Origin: JACKBJ01 sp964549495
GTDB lineage: Bacteria > Chloroflexota > Anaerolineae > Epilineales > Epilineaceae
Assembly (NCBI GenBank): GCA_964549495.1
Contig: CAZJWJ010000036.1
Coordinates: 1-43,376 of the forward strand
DNA: 43,376 bases
Direction of reading: 5' to 3'
The translations under genes were made by a program, and so were the position numbers. The notes under the pieces were generated by a model, which saw only the letters and a program-made list of their open reading frames with translations, searched no databases and was not told the DNA's origin. Positions 7,672 through 16,080 of the stretch are shown piece after piece; position 1 is the stretch's first letter, and every line of letters begins with the position of its first letter.

Positions 7672-8787
7672 TCAGTCCTCGGGCAAATCGAGCATGCGGG
7701 CCAAGTCGTCGAAGAGCGCGCGCACCGCTTCGGTCTGGACGCTGTGGCGGGCCTTGCGTCCCTCGCGGCGGGTCTCGATCAAGCCGGCCTCGCGCAGCTG
7801 GCGGGCGTGGATGCTGACCGTGGGCCTGGCGATCTGGAGGAAGGCGGCGATCTGGGTGTTGTCCAGCTCCAGATGGCGCATCAGGCGCAGGATCTGCAGG
7901 CGCGTGGGGTCGGCCACGGCCTTGAGCCGGCCGGCCAATTCGGCCGCGTGCGCCTCCATCTGCCGCCGCATCGCGCCCGGCTCGGCGAAGCCGGTGACCA
8001 GCATGCCAGGCAGGAAGAGCAGCAGGCTGCTGAGGCCCAGGGGCTCGACCAAGAAGAGGACCGAGATACGCCCCTCCTCGACCGCGCGGCGCGGTCCGGG
8101 CAGGTTGAGCAGGGGGTTGGACTCGGGCAGCCAGTCCAGCCGTGGGGCGGCGGACCCCGAGGCGCTGCCGCCGAGCAGCAGGCGGGCGCGCTGCTCGAGC
8201 GCCAACATCTCCTCTTCGCGGGTCTCGCGCCAGGGCGCGTAGCGCTGGTAGTAGAAGCGGTCCAGCCAATGCCAGAAGCGGTCGTGATCCTCGCCGCCGC
8301 GCAGGAGTCGCGGCAAGCGCTCGAGCGGATCTTCGCCCGACTGGCTGCGGCTGGCCAATTCGGGCAGGTCCGCGCTGGAGAAATCGGCCCGGGCCATGGC
8401 CCGCCAGAGCTTGGCCAGGCGAGGACCGGGTTCCAGCTCGGGATCGGCCGTGATGTCCAGCGCCGCGGCCCGCGCCTCCATCCGCTCCAGCGCCGTCTCG
8501 AGATCCAGCCTGCGCAGCCGGCGCGTGGCCTCGGTGTAGTCGTCGAGGAAGAGGGCGTCGCCCAGCCAGGCCATGACCAAGGGCAGGGCCAAAGGGCCGC
8601 GACCACTGCCCAGGAGGCTCCGGCGCTCGGCTTGCCAGGATTCCGACAAGCCGAGCGCCAGGTCGGCCATGACCTCGGGCGGCTCGGGCAGGGCCGGCCG
8701 ATCGCCGAGGCGATCGATGGTCATGCCCAGCTCGAGGAGGATGGAGCGACCGATGGACCAGCCGGGGGCGGGGGTGGACTCGGACAC
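7672..8787 (-). CDS. ArsR-family transcriptional regulator with a large N-terminal domain
   Basis: 371 aa. The C-terminal ~85 residues are an ArsR-type winged helix-turn-helix: 'RLKAVADPTRLQILRLM', a recognition-helix region 'FLQIARPTVSIHARQLREAGLI' and the wing 'ETRREGRKARHSV'. Metal-binding cysteines of the ArsR/SmtB alpha3 site (CxC) are absent, so it is probably not a metal sensor. The first ~280 residues are a mixed helical domain like that of long ArsR proteins that may sense a ligand or protein; it is not identified further. The start is GTG 8787 with GAGG six bases upstream, overlapping the stop of the 51-aa gene (8 nt apart). The operon and the promoter at 9004-9031 suggest autoregulation plus control of the MFS gene. 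Confidence 0.85.
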   Translation of the reverse strand: MSESTPAPGWSIGRSILLELGMTIDRLGDRPALPEPPEVMADLALGLSESWQAERRSLLGSGRGPLALPLVMAWLGDALFLDDYTEATRRLRRLDLETALERMEARAAALDITADPELEPGPRLAKLWRAMARADFSSADLPELASRSQSGEDPLERLPRLLRGGEDHDRFWHWLDRFYYQRYAPWRETREEEMLALEQRARLLLGGSASGSAAPRLDWLPESNPLLNLPGPRRAVEEGRISVLFLVEPLGLSSLLLFLPGMLVTGFAEPGAMRRQMEAHAAELAGRLKAVADPTRLQILRLMRHLELDNTQIAAFLQIARPTVSIHARQLREAGLIETRREGRKARHSVQTEAVRALFDDLARMLDLPED

Positions 8788-8795
8788 GTCGGGCC

Positions 8796-8951
8796 TCAGC
8801 GCCAGGCGCTGCGCTCGAGGTCCAGCCCGAAGCCGGCCGACGGATGATCCAGGACGCTGCGTCCCTGTTGGCGGCGCCGATCGTCTCGGCGGTCGCGATC
8901 GCGGAGGTTGCCGGGTGCGAAGAGTTGGCGGATGGCTTGGATGGCGTTCAT
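8796..8951 (-). CDS. 51-aa Arg/Asp-rich small protein, first gene of the ArsR operon
   Basis: The start at ATG 8951 is supported by a near-perfect ribosome site (AAGGAGAT, plus-strand 958-965 of the 8000s, i.e. 8958-8965) six bases upstream and by a consensus promoter at 9004-9031. The product begins 'MNAIQAIRQLFAPGN', a short amphipathic helix, followed by a very charged stretch 'RDRDRRDDRRRQQ' and the tail 'HPSAGFGLDLERSAWR'. No family is recognised. It stops 8 nt before the regulator's GTG, so the two are almost certainly co-translated. It could be a co-regulator or partner of the ArsR protein, or simply a leader-type peptide. Confidence 0.65.
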   Translation of the reverse strand: MNAIQAIRQLFAPGNLRDRDRRDDRRRQQGRSVLDHPSAGFGLDLERSAWR

Positions 8952-9003
8952 GAGTAGATCTCCTTCAACGTTCATTGCGTAGCTGTTCAACTAACTGATG
9001 ACT

Positions 9004-9031
9004 AGTATACAGATGCCTACGCGTTTGTCAA
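9004..9031 (-). promoter_or_regulatory. Consensus sigma70-type promoter for the small ORF/ArsR/MFS operon
   Basis: On the minus strand TTGACA (plus 9026-9031) is followed after 16 bp by TATACT (plus 9004-9009), about 50 nt before the ATG at 8951. Two TTCAAC hexamers (plus 8964-8969 and 8986-8991, 22 bp apart, about two helical turns) lie between promoter and start and could be operator half-sites for the encoded ArsR protein. The operator idea is speculative; the promoter is a strong match. Confidence 0.75.
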
Positions 9032-9120
9032 GCCCCAATCCCCTCGGCATCTGCATGCGCGCCAAAAGGCGTCTATCCTCCGCGTCGCCGCCGCTTGGCG
9101 CGGATCGATCGGGAGGGAGC

Positions 9121-10281
9121 ATGCGAACGTCCGACCTGGATGCCGACCACCTCATCATCGGTGCTGGCGTTTCGGGATTGACCTTGGCCCATCAGCTGGC
9201 CGAGGCCTTGCCGGCCGACCAGCGCATCCTGCTGGTCGACCGGGACCCGGACCCGGACTACAACATCAGCTTCTGGACCGAGGACGCGCCGCCCTTTCCG
9301 GAGATCCTCGGCGGCAGCTGGCGCCAGATCGAGGTTCGCCTGGGCCCGCGGCGCACGCGCTGCCCGCTCGAGCGCTTCCGGCTCTACTGCTTCTGGCGAC
9401 GCGACTTCGACGCGCACTTGCAAGGGCTGCTCGACGCGCGGCCCAACGTCACCTGGCGAGAAGCGGACGTGCTGGAGGTGGCCGATGCCGGGGATCACGC
9501 CCGGGTTCAGACCGCGGTGGGGCCGCTGACCGCGAGCTGGGTCTACGACAGTCGCGCCAGCTTGCCGGCGCTGCTCGAAGCGGGGGCCGACCCGATGCTC
9601 ATGCAGGGCCTGGCGGTGGAGATCGAGACCGAGACCGCGGTCTTCGATCCGGAGGTGGCCACGCTCTTCGACTTTCTGCTCGACTCGCCGAACTTCGACT
9701 TCATCTACCTCTTGCCTTACGGGCCGCGGCGCGCGCTGGTCAACGTGGCTTTCGTGACGCCGCGGGAGCGGCTTGTCGAGCCCGATGACTGCCGGGCGGT
9801 CATCGACGGCTACCTGCGCCAGCGCTTGGGCGTGGATGCCTACCGGATCGAGAAGGAATGCTTCGGCCGGCTGCCCCTGGCCGACCGATTCCCCGAGCGC
9901 GACCGCCACAGCCGCGTGCTGCCCATCGGCATTCGCGGCGGCATGATCAAGTCCTCGACCAGCTATGCCTATACGCGCATCCTGGCCGATGCGCGGGCCA
10001 TCGCGCGCTCGATGGTCGAGACCGGCCGGCCGCATCATCGCGAGCGCAGCGCTTGGTATTACCGCGCCGCCGATCGTTACACCTCCGAGGTCTTTCACCG
10101 CGCCCCGGGCCTGGCCCAGGAGCTGATGTTCGGCATGTTCACGCCCGAGACGGGCGACCTGGGGCTGGCCTTCCTCGACGAGGCCAACAGTCTGGCCGAG
10201 AACCGAAGGCTCTTCGAGTCCGTGGAACCGGAGACGCTGAAGCGCTTCCTGGGCGAGTTGGTCGTCTCCGCTTGGCGCTGA
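9121..10281 (+). CDS. Lycopene cyclase-type FAD-dependent protein (CrtY/CrtL family)
   Basis: 386 aa. The dinucleotide-binding motif IIGAGVSG (12-19) is followed by the adenosine-ribose Asp in LLVDRDP. 'YNISFW' stands at the family's 'TW.FW' position, and 'GGMIKSSTSYAY' (273-284) matches the conserved 'GG....STGY' motif of lycopene cyclases, although the Gly before Tyr is replaced by Ser. The length is normal (~380-400). The family closes beta-rings on lycopene, a redox-neutral FAD-dependent reaction. No other carotenoid gene lies in the window, so the substrate is inferred. ATG 9121 follows GGGAGGG at the right spacing. The gene is divergent from the ArsR operon, and no clear promoter of its own was found in 9032-9110. 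Confidence 0.75.
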   Translation: MRTSDLDADHLIIGAGVSGLTLAHQLAEALPADQRILLVDRDPDPDYNISFWTEDAPPFPEILGGSWRQIEVRLGPRRTRCPLERFRLYCFWRRDFDAHLQGLLDARPNVTWREADVLEVADAGDHARVQTAVGPLTASWVYDSRASLPALLEAGADPMLMQGLAVEIETETAVFDPEVATLFDFLLDSPNFDFIYLLPYGPRRALVNVAFVTPRERLVEPDDCRAVIDGYLRQRLGVDAYRIEKECFGRLPLADRFPERDRHSRVLPIGIRGGMIKSSTSYAYTRILADARAIARSMVETGRPHHRERSAWYYRAADRYTSEVFHRAPGLAQELMFGMFTPETGDLGLAFLDEANSLAENRRLFESVEPETLKRFLGELVVSAWR

Positions 10282-10310
10282 TTGACGCCCCATCCGGATC
10301 GGCTTAGCAT
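10282..10310 (+). promoter_or_regulatory. Candidate promoter for the PAS/MBL gene pair
   Basis: TTGACG (10282-10287), 17 bp, TAGCAT (10305-10310), beginning directly after the stop of the lycopene-cyclase gene. A 7-bp inverted repeat (10287-10293 with 10309-10315) overlaps it and could be an operator or a weak terminator stem. No T-tract follows. Confidence 0.5.
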
Positions 10311-10385
10311 GGGGCATCGGCATCCGGTGCCGGGCGACATCCCGCTCGTCATCCGCCAGCTGCCGACCCGCCCACCCGCACGATC

Positions 10386-10802
10386 ATGAAGGGATGCTCG
10401 AATTCGATGCCACAACAGGATATCGAGCTGATCCTCGTGCGGCGCTGGGCCAGCATGCTGGCCATGCCGGTCTTCTTGGCCGGCGCCAACGGGGATTTGC
10501 TCTACTACAACGAGCCGGCCGAGGCGCTGCTCGGACAGCGCTTCGAGGAGACCGGCAGTATGCCCTTGTCGGACTTGGCCTCGCTCTTCCGCGCGGAGGA
10601 CGCCGAGGGGAGGCCGATCGCGTCGAGCAAGATGCCCATCGGGGTCGCCCTCCTCGAGAAACGGCCGGCCCACGGTCGGATCCGCATCAAGGCCCTGGAC
10701 AAGGTCGATCGCGAGATCCAGGTGACGGCCTTCCCGCTGGAGGGCCAGGGTGAGCGCCATCTGGGCGCGCTGGCCATCTTCTGGGAGAGCGACGAGGCGT
10801 GA
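10386..10802 (+). CDS. Single PAS-domain protein
   Basis: 138 aa or less. 'MPVFLAGANGDLLYYNEPAEALLGQRFEE' is the classic opening of a PAS domain (a beta-strand pair and then the N.A...LLG helix), and 'HLGALAIFWE' fits the closing strand. No output domain is attached, so it may act as a sensory partner. An in-frame ATG at 10407 has a purine-rich AAGGGA 12 nt upstream and is an alternative start. Its TGA (10800-10802) overlaps the GTG of the next gene by four bases, so the PAS protein and the hydrolase are probably made together. Confidence 0.75.
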   Translation: MKGCSNSMPQQDIELILVRRWASMLAMPVFLAGANGDLLYYNEPAEALLGQRFEETGSMPLSDLASLFRAEDAEGRPIASSKMPIGVALLEKRPAHGRIRIKALDKVDREIQVTAFPLEGQGERHLGALAIFWESDEA

Positions 10803-11635
10803 TCGTCACCCTCTGGGGGACGCGCGGCTCCCTGGCCAGCGCATCGCCCGACACCGTGCGCTACGGTGGCAACACCGCCTGCGTGGACGTGCAGGGCGAG
10901 GACGGCACGCGCCTGGTGTTGGATGCCGGTACGGGTATCCGGAACCTGGGCGCGACCTTCGAGGGCGGGAAGCGTAGGGTGGATCTGCTCCTGACGCATC
11001 TGCACATGGATCACATCCAGGGTCTGGGCTTCTTCCGGCCGCTGCAGGACCCGGACAAGGAAGTGCACATCTGGGGGCCGGCCTCGACCACCCAGGACCT
11101 GCGGTCGCGGCTGACGCGCTACCTCTCCCCGCCGCTCTTCCCCATCCGTCTGCGCGAGTTGCCCAGCCCGCCCGAGCTGCACGATGTGCCGGTGCACCGC
11201 GTGCGCATCGGCGGATTGGTCATCACCGCCGAGCTGGTCTGCCATCCCGGTCCCACGGTGGGCTACCGCATCAGCGAAGGCTCGCGCACGCTGGCCTACC
11301 TGCCGGATCACGAGCCGGCGCTCTGCTACGATCCCTTCCCCGGACCGCCGCGCTGGACCTCGGGTTACAATCTGGCCAAGGGCGTGGACCTGCTCATCCA
11401 CGATGCGCAGTACTCCGACGAGGAGTACCCCAGCCACCTGGGCTGGGGGCACAGCTCGACTTCGCAGGTGGTGGCCTTCGCGCGCCATGTCGGCGCCCGC
11501 CGGCTGATCCCCTTCCACCACGACCCGGTCCACGACGACCGGACCCTCGACGCGATGCAGCTCGAGGCGGAGCGGCTGGCCGGCGGCGACGTCGAGCTAC
11601 TGCCGGGCACCGAGGGCCTGCGGGTCGAGCTCTGA
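10799..11635 (+). CDS. MBL-fold metallo-hydrolase
   Basis: 278 aa. It begins 'MIVTLWGTRGSLA', with 'RYGGNTACV' and 'LVLDAGTGIRNLG', the standard start of a PhnP/cyclic-phosphodiesterase-like metallo-beta-lactamase subgroup. The zinc motif THLHMDH is at 66-72. Further metal-ligand candidates are in 'CHPGPTVGYR', 'YLPDHEP', 'LIHDAQYS', 'GWGHSS' and 'FHHDPVHDD'. Relatives hydrolyse phosphodiesters, including cyclic ones, and are often linked to PAS or response-regulator domains, which fits the PAS gene just upstream. The real substrate is unknown. The GTG start at 10799 sits in a GTGA overlap. Confidence 0.8.
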   Translation: MIVTLWGTRGSLASASPDTVRYGGNTACVDVQGEDGTRLVLDAGTGIRNLGATFEGGKRRVDLLLTHLHMDHIQGLGFFRPLQDPDKEVHIWGPASTTQDLRSRLTRYLSPPLFPIRLRELPSPPELHDVPVHRVRIGGLVITAELVCHPGPTVGYRISEGSRTLAYLPDHEPALCYDPFPGPPRWTSGYNLAKGVDLLIHDAQYSDEEYPSHLGWGHSSTSQVVAFARHVGARRLIPFHHDPVHDDRTLDAMQLEAERLAGGDVELLPGTEGLRVEL

Positions 11636-11738
11636 TCCGGGCTGGTGGCGCAGGCCTAGAACATCCCGGGTCGACCGAGGGTTCGGATGGCGTTCGAGGC
11701 TTCATCTCATTGGATCGGGCCGCTCTCACTCGCGCCAC

Positions 11739-11880
11739 TTGACGCCGGGTGCATCCTTCGGGCATCTTTGATTTCGTTCAAGTAAGTTCAACTCCCGTCA
11801 ATGCCTCGCTCTGGTTCGAGGCCATCGATCGGGGGGGCGAGATCACCGACCACCGTCGCTTTGGATCGAAGGCTCGAAGC
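11739..11880 (+). promoter_or_regulatory. Probable leader of the C25 peptidase gene, with a G7 run
   Basis: TTGACG (11739-11744) could be a -35 element, but no good -10 is visible at 16-18 bp, so the promoter is weak. The stretch up to 11880 has no stop codon in the gene's frame, yet it lacks coding character and a ribosome site for its GTG at 11749. It contains an uninterrupted run of seven G (11831-11837). The gap 11636-11738 shows nothing else. Confidence 0.35.
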
Positions 11881-14800
11881 TTGAAGCTGCCCGCTTGGCT
11901 GGCACGTTCCGGTCGCGCTTCGACCGGTGTGGCATGGATGCCCGTTTGGGGCATCGCTGTGTGCTTGCTACTGACGACCGCGCTCTCCCTACCCGAGCGA
12001 CGAGGCGGTGAGGCCCAGCCGGGCGAGGCCGAGGCGCCCCTGCGGCTCTTGCGGTCCGATGCCCGGCAGATCGAGTTGGAGCTTCGAACGGAGGTCGTCG
12101 ACTTCGATGCGGTCGAGTCGCCCGGTGGTCGCCTGCTCCGTCCTCGCGTCTCCGGTCTCGTCCACACGGCCTCGCCCGGAGAGCCCGATTTGCCGAGCCG
12201 CGTCATCCTGTTGGGCATCCCGCCGGCGGGCCGGCCGCGCTTGGAGATCGAGGTCGAGGACAGCCGCCGCCTCGAAATGTCCCGGCCGCTGGCCGCGGTT
12301 CGGACAGCGGGGCTGGACGATGCCGCTCTGGAGGCTGTGGTCGATTCCAGGATCGGCTCGGCCGGAGGCGACCTGGCAGCGGACATTCCGGCGCCGGCCG
12401 AAGTGCTGGATGTCGGCTGGCTGCGCGATCAGCGGGTGGCCCGCATCGAGCTTCGTCCGCTGCACTACGACGCAGGCCGGTCCGAACTGATCCATCACCG
12501 GCAACTGCGCTTGCGATTGCGCTTCGAGGGCGCCGAGGCGGTGGGTTCGGCGGTCACGGATGAGGTGCCGGTCTCGACCTCCGTCGCCGCGAGATCCGGA
12601 GCCGAGCGGCGAGGCCCCTCCGACTTCGATGCGCTCTTGGATCGCGCCTTGCTCAACCCGGCCTCGGCGCGCGCCTGGCGGCGGGACGTGGGGTCGGGGG
12701 CCTCGGCCTTGGCCCTTCCGGCGCCACCGGCCGGCCAGCTGCTGGCCAACATCGCCGTCGAGACCGATGGGCTCTACAGCTTGCGCGGATTCGATCTGGT
12801 GCTGGCCGGCGTCTCGTTGCAGCACGTCGATGCTCGCAAGCTCCAGCTCTTCGAAGCGGGGCAGCAACTGGCCATCGAGGTCGAGGGCCAGGCCGATGGT
12901 CGCCTCGACCTCGTCGACCGGATCCGCTTCTACGGCCGGGGCTCCGATACGCGCGAGAGCAAGCAGCGGATCTACCAGCTGGTGCAGGGGAGCGGCTTCG
13001 GGTTTCGCGTCGGCAGTCGCGCGGTGGTGCCGGGCGCCGGTCGCAGCCCGACCACCAGCTATACCGCCACCCGGATGGTGGACTTCGACGCGCTCTACCT
13101 CTCCGACCTGCCGCATGTCCAGCGCGGCGTGGATCCGCCGCCCGGGCCGCCGCTCGATCGTTGGTACTCGGCGCGCATCCGCGAAGGCCAGCCACTGGAT
13201 CTGAGCCTGCCCGGCCTCCAGGTCGCGCCTGGCGCCGGCGAGGCCAGCCTGCGCCTGGCGGTGGTCGGACGCAGCAACATCCAGGCCGTTTGGCCCGACC
13301 ACGAGCTGCGACTGCGGGCCGGCGGGCAGGCCATCGGGCAGGTGGCTTGGGACGGAGACCTGCGCATCGAGCACTTCGCGTTGGGCCTGCCGGCCGGCCT
13401 CTTGCAGCAGGACCCGCTCGATCTGCGCTTCGAGGCCACCGGCCAGACCGGAGCGCCCTTCGATCACTTCCACCTCGACGAGGTGGCGCTGGACTATCGC
13501 CGGCGCCTGCGCGCCGAGGCAGGCGCGTTGCACTTTCGGGCCGATCCGGGCACGACGGCCTTCGACCTGGACGGCTTTTCCAGCGACGATCTGCGGCTCT
13601 ACGACCTGAGCCAGCCGCGGCGGCCGGTCTTGCTGTCGGGCTGGGATCTGGCCGGTAGTCCGGGCGATCGGGTCCTGCGTTTCGACGATGGGCTGCCGGA
13701 GGCCACATACCTGGCGCTGGAGTCGGGGCGGATCCGCGCGCCCAGCGCCATCATGGCGCGTCAGGGGGTCGCCCCATTGGCCGCGCCTGCCGCCGGTGCC
13801 GACTACCTGATCCTGGCGCATCCAAACTTCGTCTCGGCCCTGCAGCCGCTGCTCGCTGCCCGTCGCGCCACGATGCGGACCGAGCTGGTCGATCTTCAGC
13901 GGGTCTACGATGCCTTCGGCAACGGCCAGCCCAGCGCGGGCGCCATCCGCGACATGATCGCCTGGGCCTATCATCACTGGCCGGGGGAGCGACTGCACTA
14001 CGTGCTGTTGGTCGGCGACGGCAGCTACGACATGCTGGGCCGCATGCCGGCGGGCAATCCGAGCTACCTGCCGCCCTACCTCGACCTGGTCGACCCCTGG
14101 CTGGGCGAGGTGGCCTCCGACAACGCCTACGCGGCCGTGAACGGCGAGGACTACTTTCCCGACCTGCTGCTGGGCCGCTTGCCGGTCGCATCGGTCGGCG
14201 ACGCCTCGCGGGTGGTGCAGCGCATCCTCGACTACGAGCGCGCCTCGCCCGGTGGGAGCTGGCGCAGCCAGCTGCTCTTCGCGGCCGACGATCCGGACGT
14301 GGCCGACTTCCATGCGCTCTCCGACGCGATCATCCAGGATCACGTGCCGCCGGCCTTCGGCAGCCAGCGGGTCTACCTGGGCCAGACCCACCAGAGCCTG
14401 ACCCAGGCCCGCGCGGCCATCGTGGCGGCCATCAACCAGGGCCGGCTGGTGACCCAGTACGTGGGCCATGGCCAGAGCCGGGCCTGGGCGGCCGAAAACC
14501 TCCTGCGCGAAAGCGACCTGGCGGGCTTGGTCAACGGCGACAGGCTGACGGTCATGCTCGACTGGACCTGCCTGACCGGCCGTTTCGACGAGCCCATCGG
14601 CCAGTCGATGGCCGAGGCGGCCCTGCTGGCGCCTTCGGGCGGCGCGGTGGCCTACGTGGCGCCGACCGGCTTCGGCGTGGCCACCGGCCACGACTACCTC
14701 AATCGGGCGGTCTTCGATGCCCTGCTGCGCGACGGGACCACGCAGGTGGGGGCGCTGCTCCTGGCCGGCAAGCTACGCCTCTTCGGCCAGACGGGCGCCT

Positions 14801-16011
14801 ACCACGATCTGGTGGAGACCTACACGCTCTTCGGCGACCCGGCCACGCCCATCCAGCTGCCGCCCGGCTACCAGCCGGTGGGTCCCAGCTCGACCCCGAC
14901 GGTACTGCCCAAACCCAGCGCCACTCCGACCCCGCCGCCCAGTCCGACCCCGTCGCCCAGCCGCACGCCAACCGCCAGCCCGACGGCGAGTCCGACCCCA
15001 ACGCCCAGTCGCACGCCGACCGCGACCCGCACCGCCACGCCGACCGTCACGTCCACCGCCAGCCCGAGTCGGACGCCGACCGCCAGCCCGACGGCCACAT
15101 CCAGCCGGACGGCCACCTCGACGGCCAGCCCGAGCGCGACCCGGACGCCCACCCTCAGGCCCACGGCAGATCCGTCGGCCACCGCGACGGCCACGCCCAC
15201 GCCGACCCTCCATCCTACGTCGACGACGACGGAAACGGCTGCGGTGACGGCCACCGGCACGGGTACGGGGACGCCGGCGCCGACCTCGATTCCCACCGCC
15301 AGCCCGAGCGTCACGGCCACGCCCACGTCGACGCTCACGTCGACACCCACTCGCAGCCCCACCGCGACGCTCCCGCCGAGCGCCACGGCGGCGCCGAGCG
15401 GGACCACCACGGCGTCGCCCAGCCGATCGCCCACGGCCTCCGGTACGGTAGCGGCCACGGCCACCGTCACCTTCGCGCCGAGCCCCACGGCGACGGTCAC
15501 GCGGGAAGCGACAGCGGCAGCCAGTGCTTCGGCGACGACCGGCCCGAACCCGACCGCGAGCGCCACGGCCAGTCCGACCGGCGGGTCTGGCGGCAATCCG
15601 ACGGCCGTCGCCGGTCCCAGCCCGACCGGGATGGCGACCGATCCACCGACGGCCGGCCCGAGTCCCGGCGCCACACCGGGGGAAGGCCCGAACCCGACCG
15701 TGGATCCGAAGGATACGCCCACGGCAGCTGCCTCCGAGGAGCCGGCTGCCACGCCGAGCCCGCCGCTGGCCGCGAGCTCGACCCCGGGCAGCGCCTGGCC
15801 CAGCGCAACCCATGTGCCCGGATCCACGCCGCCAGGCGATCCCAGCCCGACCGCCCGGCCCGAGCCCAGCGCGACCCGCGCGCCCGGGGTCGGCACGCCC
15901 ACGCCGGAGATTCAGCCGACCCTTCGAGATGGGGGGACGGATGGAACCCATCGGGCGCTCTTGCCGCTGCTCATCCAGGGGGCCGAGATCGCTGCCACGG
16001 ATTCGAATTGA
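11881..16011 (+). CDS. Secreted gingipain-type C25 cysteine peptidase with a long Pro/Thr linker
   Basis: 1376 aa from TTG 11881, chosen because GAAGG lies 8 nt upstream and it gives a normal signal peptide (basic n-region, core 'GIAVCLLLTTALSL'). GTG 11749 and ATG 11938 are alternatives. Residues ~50-640 resemble a pro-region and beta-sandwich domains. Residues ~640-1000 are a peptidase C25 domain: 'LLVGDGSYD', 'SDNAYAAVNGEDYFPDLLLGRLPV', catalytic His863 in QYVGHG and Cys897 in WTCLTGRF. These are 34 apart, close to the 33 between His and Cys in gingipain R. Residues ~1000-1340 are a Thr/Pro/Ser/Ala linker, and the tail reads 'RALLPLLIQGAEIA'. It is expected to act outside the cell. Its placement next to two giant surface proteins with tail similarity suggests processing or anchoring of surface proteins, by analogy with PorU, a C25 protease of another secretion system. 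That role is inference. Confidence 0.85.
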   Translation: MKLPAWLARSGRASTGVAWMPVWGIAVCLLLTTALSLPERRGGEAQPGEAEAPLRLLRSDARQIELELRTEVVDFDAVESPGGRLLRPRVSGLVHTASPGEPDLPSRVILLGIPPAGRPRLEIEVEDSRRLEMSRPLAAVRTAGLDDAALEAVVDSRIGSAGGDLAADIPAPAEVLDVGWLRDQRVARIELRPLHYDAGRSELIHHRQLRLRLRFEGAEAVGSAVTDEVPVSTSVAARSGAERRGPSDFDALLDRALLNPASARAWRRDVGSGASALALPAPPAGQLLANIAVETDGLYSLRGFDLVLAGVSLQHVDARKLQLFEAGQQLAIEVEGQADGRLDLVDRIRFYGRGSDTRESKQRIYQLVQGSGFGFRVGSRAVVPGAGRSPTTSYTATRMVDFDALYLSDLPHVQRGVDPPPGPPLDRWYSARIREGQPLDLSLPGLQVAPGAGEASLRLAVVGRSNIQAVWPDHELRLRAGGQAIGQVAWDGDLRIEHFALGLPAGLLQQDPLDLRFEATGQTGAPFDHFHLDEVALDYRRRLRAEAGALHFRADPGTTAFDLDGFSSDDLRLYDLSQPRRPVLLSGWDLAGSPGDRVLRFDDGLPEATYLALESGRIRAPSAIMARQGVAPLAAPAAGADYLILAHPNFVSALQPLLAARRATMRTELVDLQRVYDAFGNGQPSAGAIRDMIAWAYHHWPGERLHYVLLVGDGSYDMLGRMPAGNPSYLPPYLDLVDPWLGEVASDNAYAAVNGEDYFPDLLLGRLPVASVGDASRVVQRILDYERASPGGSWRSQLLFAADDPDVADFHALSDAIIQDHVPPAFGSQRVYLGQTHQSLTQARAAIVAAINQGRLVTQYVGHGQSRAWAAENLLRESDLAGLVNGDRLTVMLDWTCLTGRFDEPIGQSMAEAALLAPSGGAVAYVAPTGFGVATGHDYLNRAVFDALLRDGTTQVGALLLAGKLRLFGQTGAYHDLVETYTLFGDPATPIQLPPGYQPVGPSSTPTVLPKPSATPTPPPSPTPSPSRTPTASPTASPTPTPSRTPTATRTATPTVTSTASPSRTPTASPTATSSRTATSTASPSATRTPTLRPTADPSATATATPTPTLHPTSTTTETAAVTATGTGTGTPAPTSIPTASPSVTATPTSTLTSTPTRSPTATLPPSATAAPSGTTTASPSRSPTASGTVAATATVTFAPSPTATVTREATAAASASATTGPNPTASATASPTGGSGGNPTAVAGPSPTGMATDPPTAGPSPGATPGEGPNPTVDPKDTPTAAASEEPAATPSPPLAASSTPGSAWPSATHVPGSTPPGDPSPTARPEPSATRAPGVGTPTPEIQPTLRDGGTDGTHRALLPLLIQGAEIAATDSN
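14881..15900 (+). repeat. Low-complexity Pro/Thr/Ser/Ala-coding linker DNA
   Basis: About 1 kb encodes irregular runs such as TPTASPTASPTPTPS. The DNA is C-rich on the plus strand and almost free of charged codons until ~15600. It is typical of glycosylated spacer regions in secreted proteins and links the peptidase domain to the short C-terminal tail. Confidence 0.8.
15952..16008 (+). other. C-terminal LPL-type tail of the C25 peptidase
   Basis: After the Pro/Thr linker the protein ends 'RALLPLLIQGAEIAATDSN'. The core (hydrophobic-LPL-hydrophobic-hydrophobic-Q) matches the tail of the giant surface protein (35063-35104, SIFLPLVQRANSLP). Such tails after Pro/Thr linkers recur in Chloroflexota secreted proteins. 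A sorting or anchoring role is inferred. Confidence 0.55.
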
Positions 16012-16037
16012 CAGCCGTCCATTGACTGTGTTACCCT
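16008..16037 (+). promoter_or_regulatory. Candidate promoter for the giant surface-protein gene
   Basis: TTGACA (16008-16013) overlaps the stop codon of the peptidase gene; TACCCT (16032-16037) follows after 18 bp. The -35 is perfect and the -10 matches only 3 of 6, keeping the key second A and last T. No terminator separates the two genes, so readthrough from the peptidase is also likely. Confidence 0.5.
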
Positions 16038-16080
16038 GAAATCTCACTTCAATTGGTAGAACTTGTTGGAAATTGAGTCT

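Noticed and set aside
10799..11635. MBL hydrolase as an Apyc1-like anti-Pycsar or signal-degrading partner of the cyclase
   Set aside because: It is 7 kb away on the other strand with its own promoter and a PAS partner, and the fold family is very broad. Noted only as a possibility.
11989..14691. A 900-codon minus-strand open frame opposite the C25 peptidase
   Set aside because: Its translation is Arg/Gln/Gly-rich low-complexity sequence without motifs, while the plus strand encodes a peptidase with intact catalytic residues.
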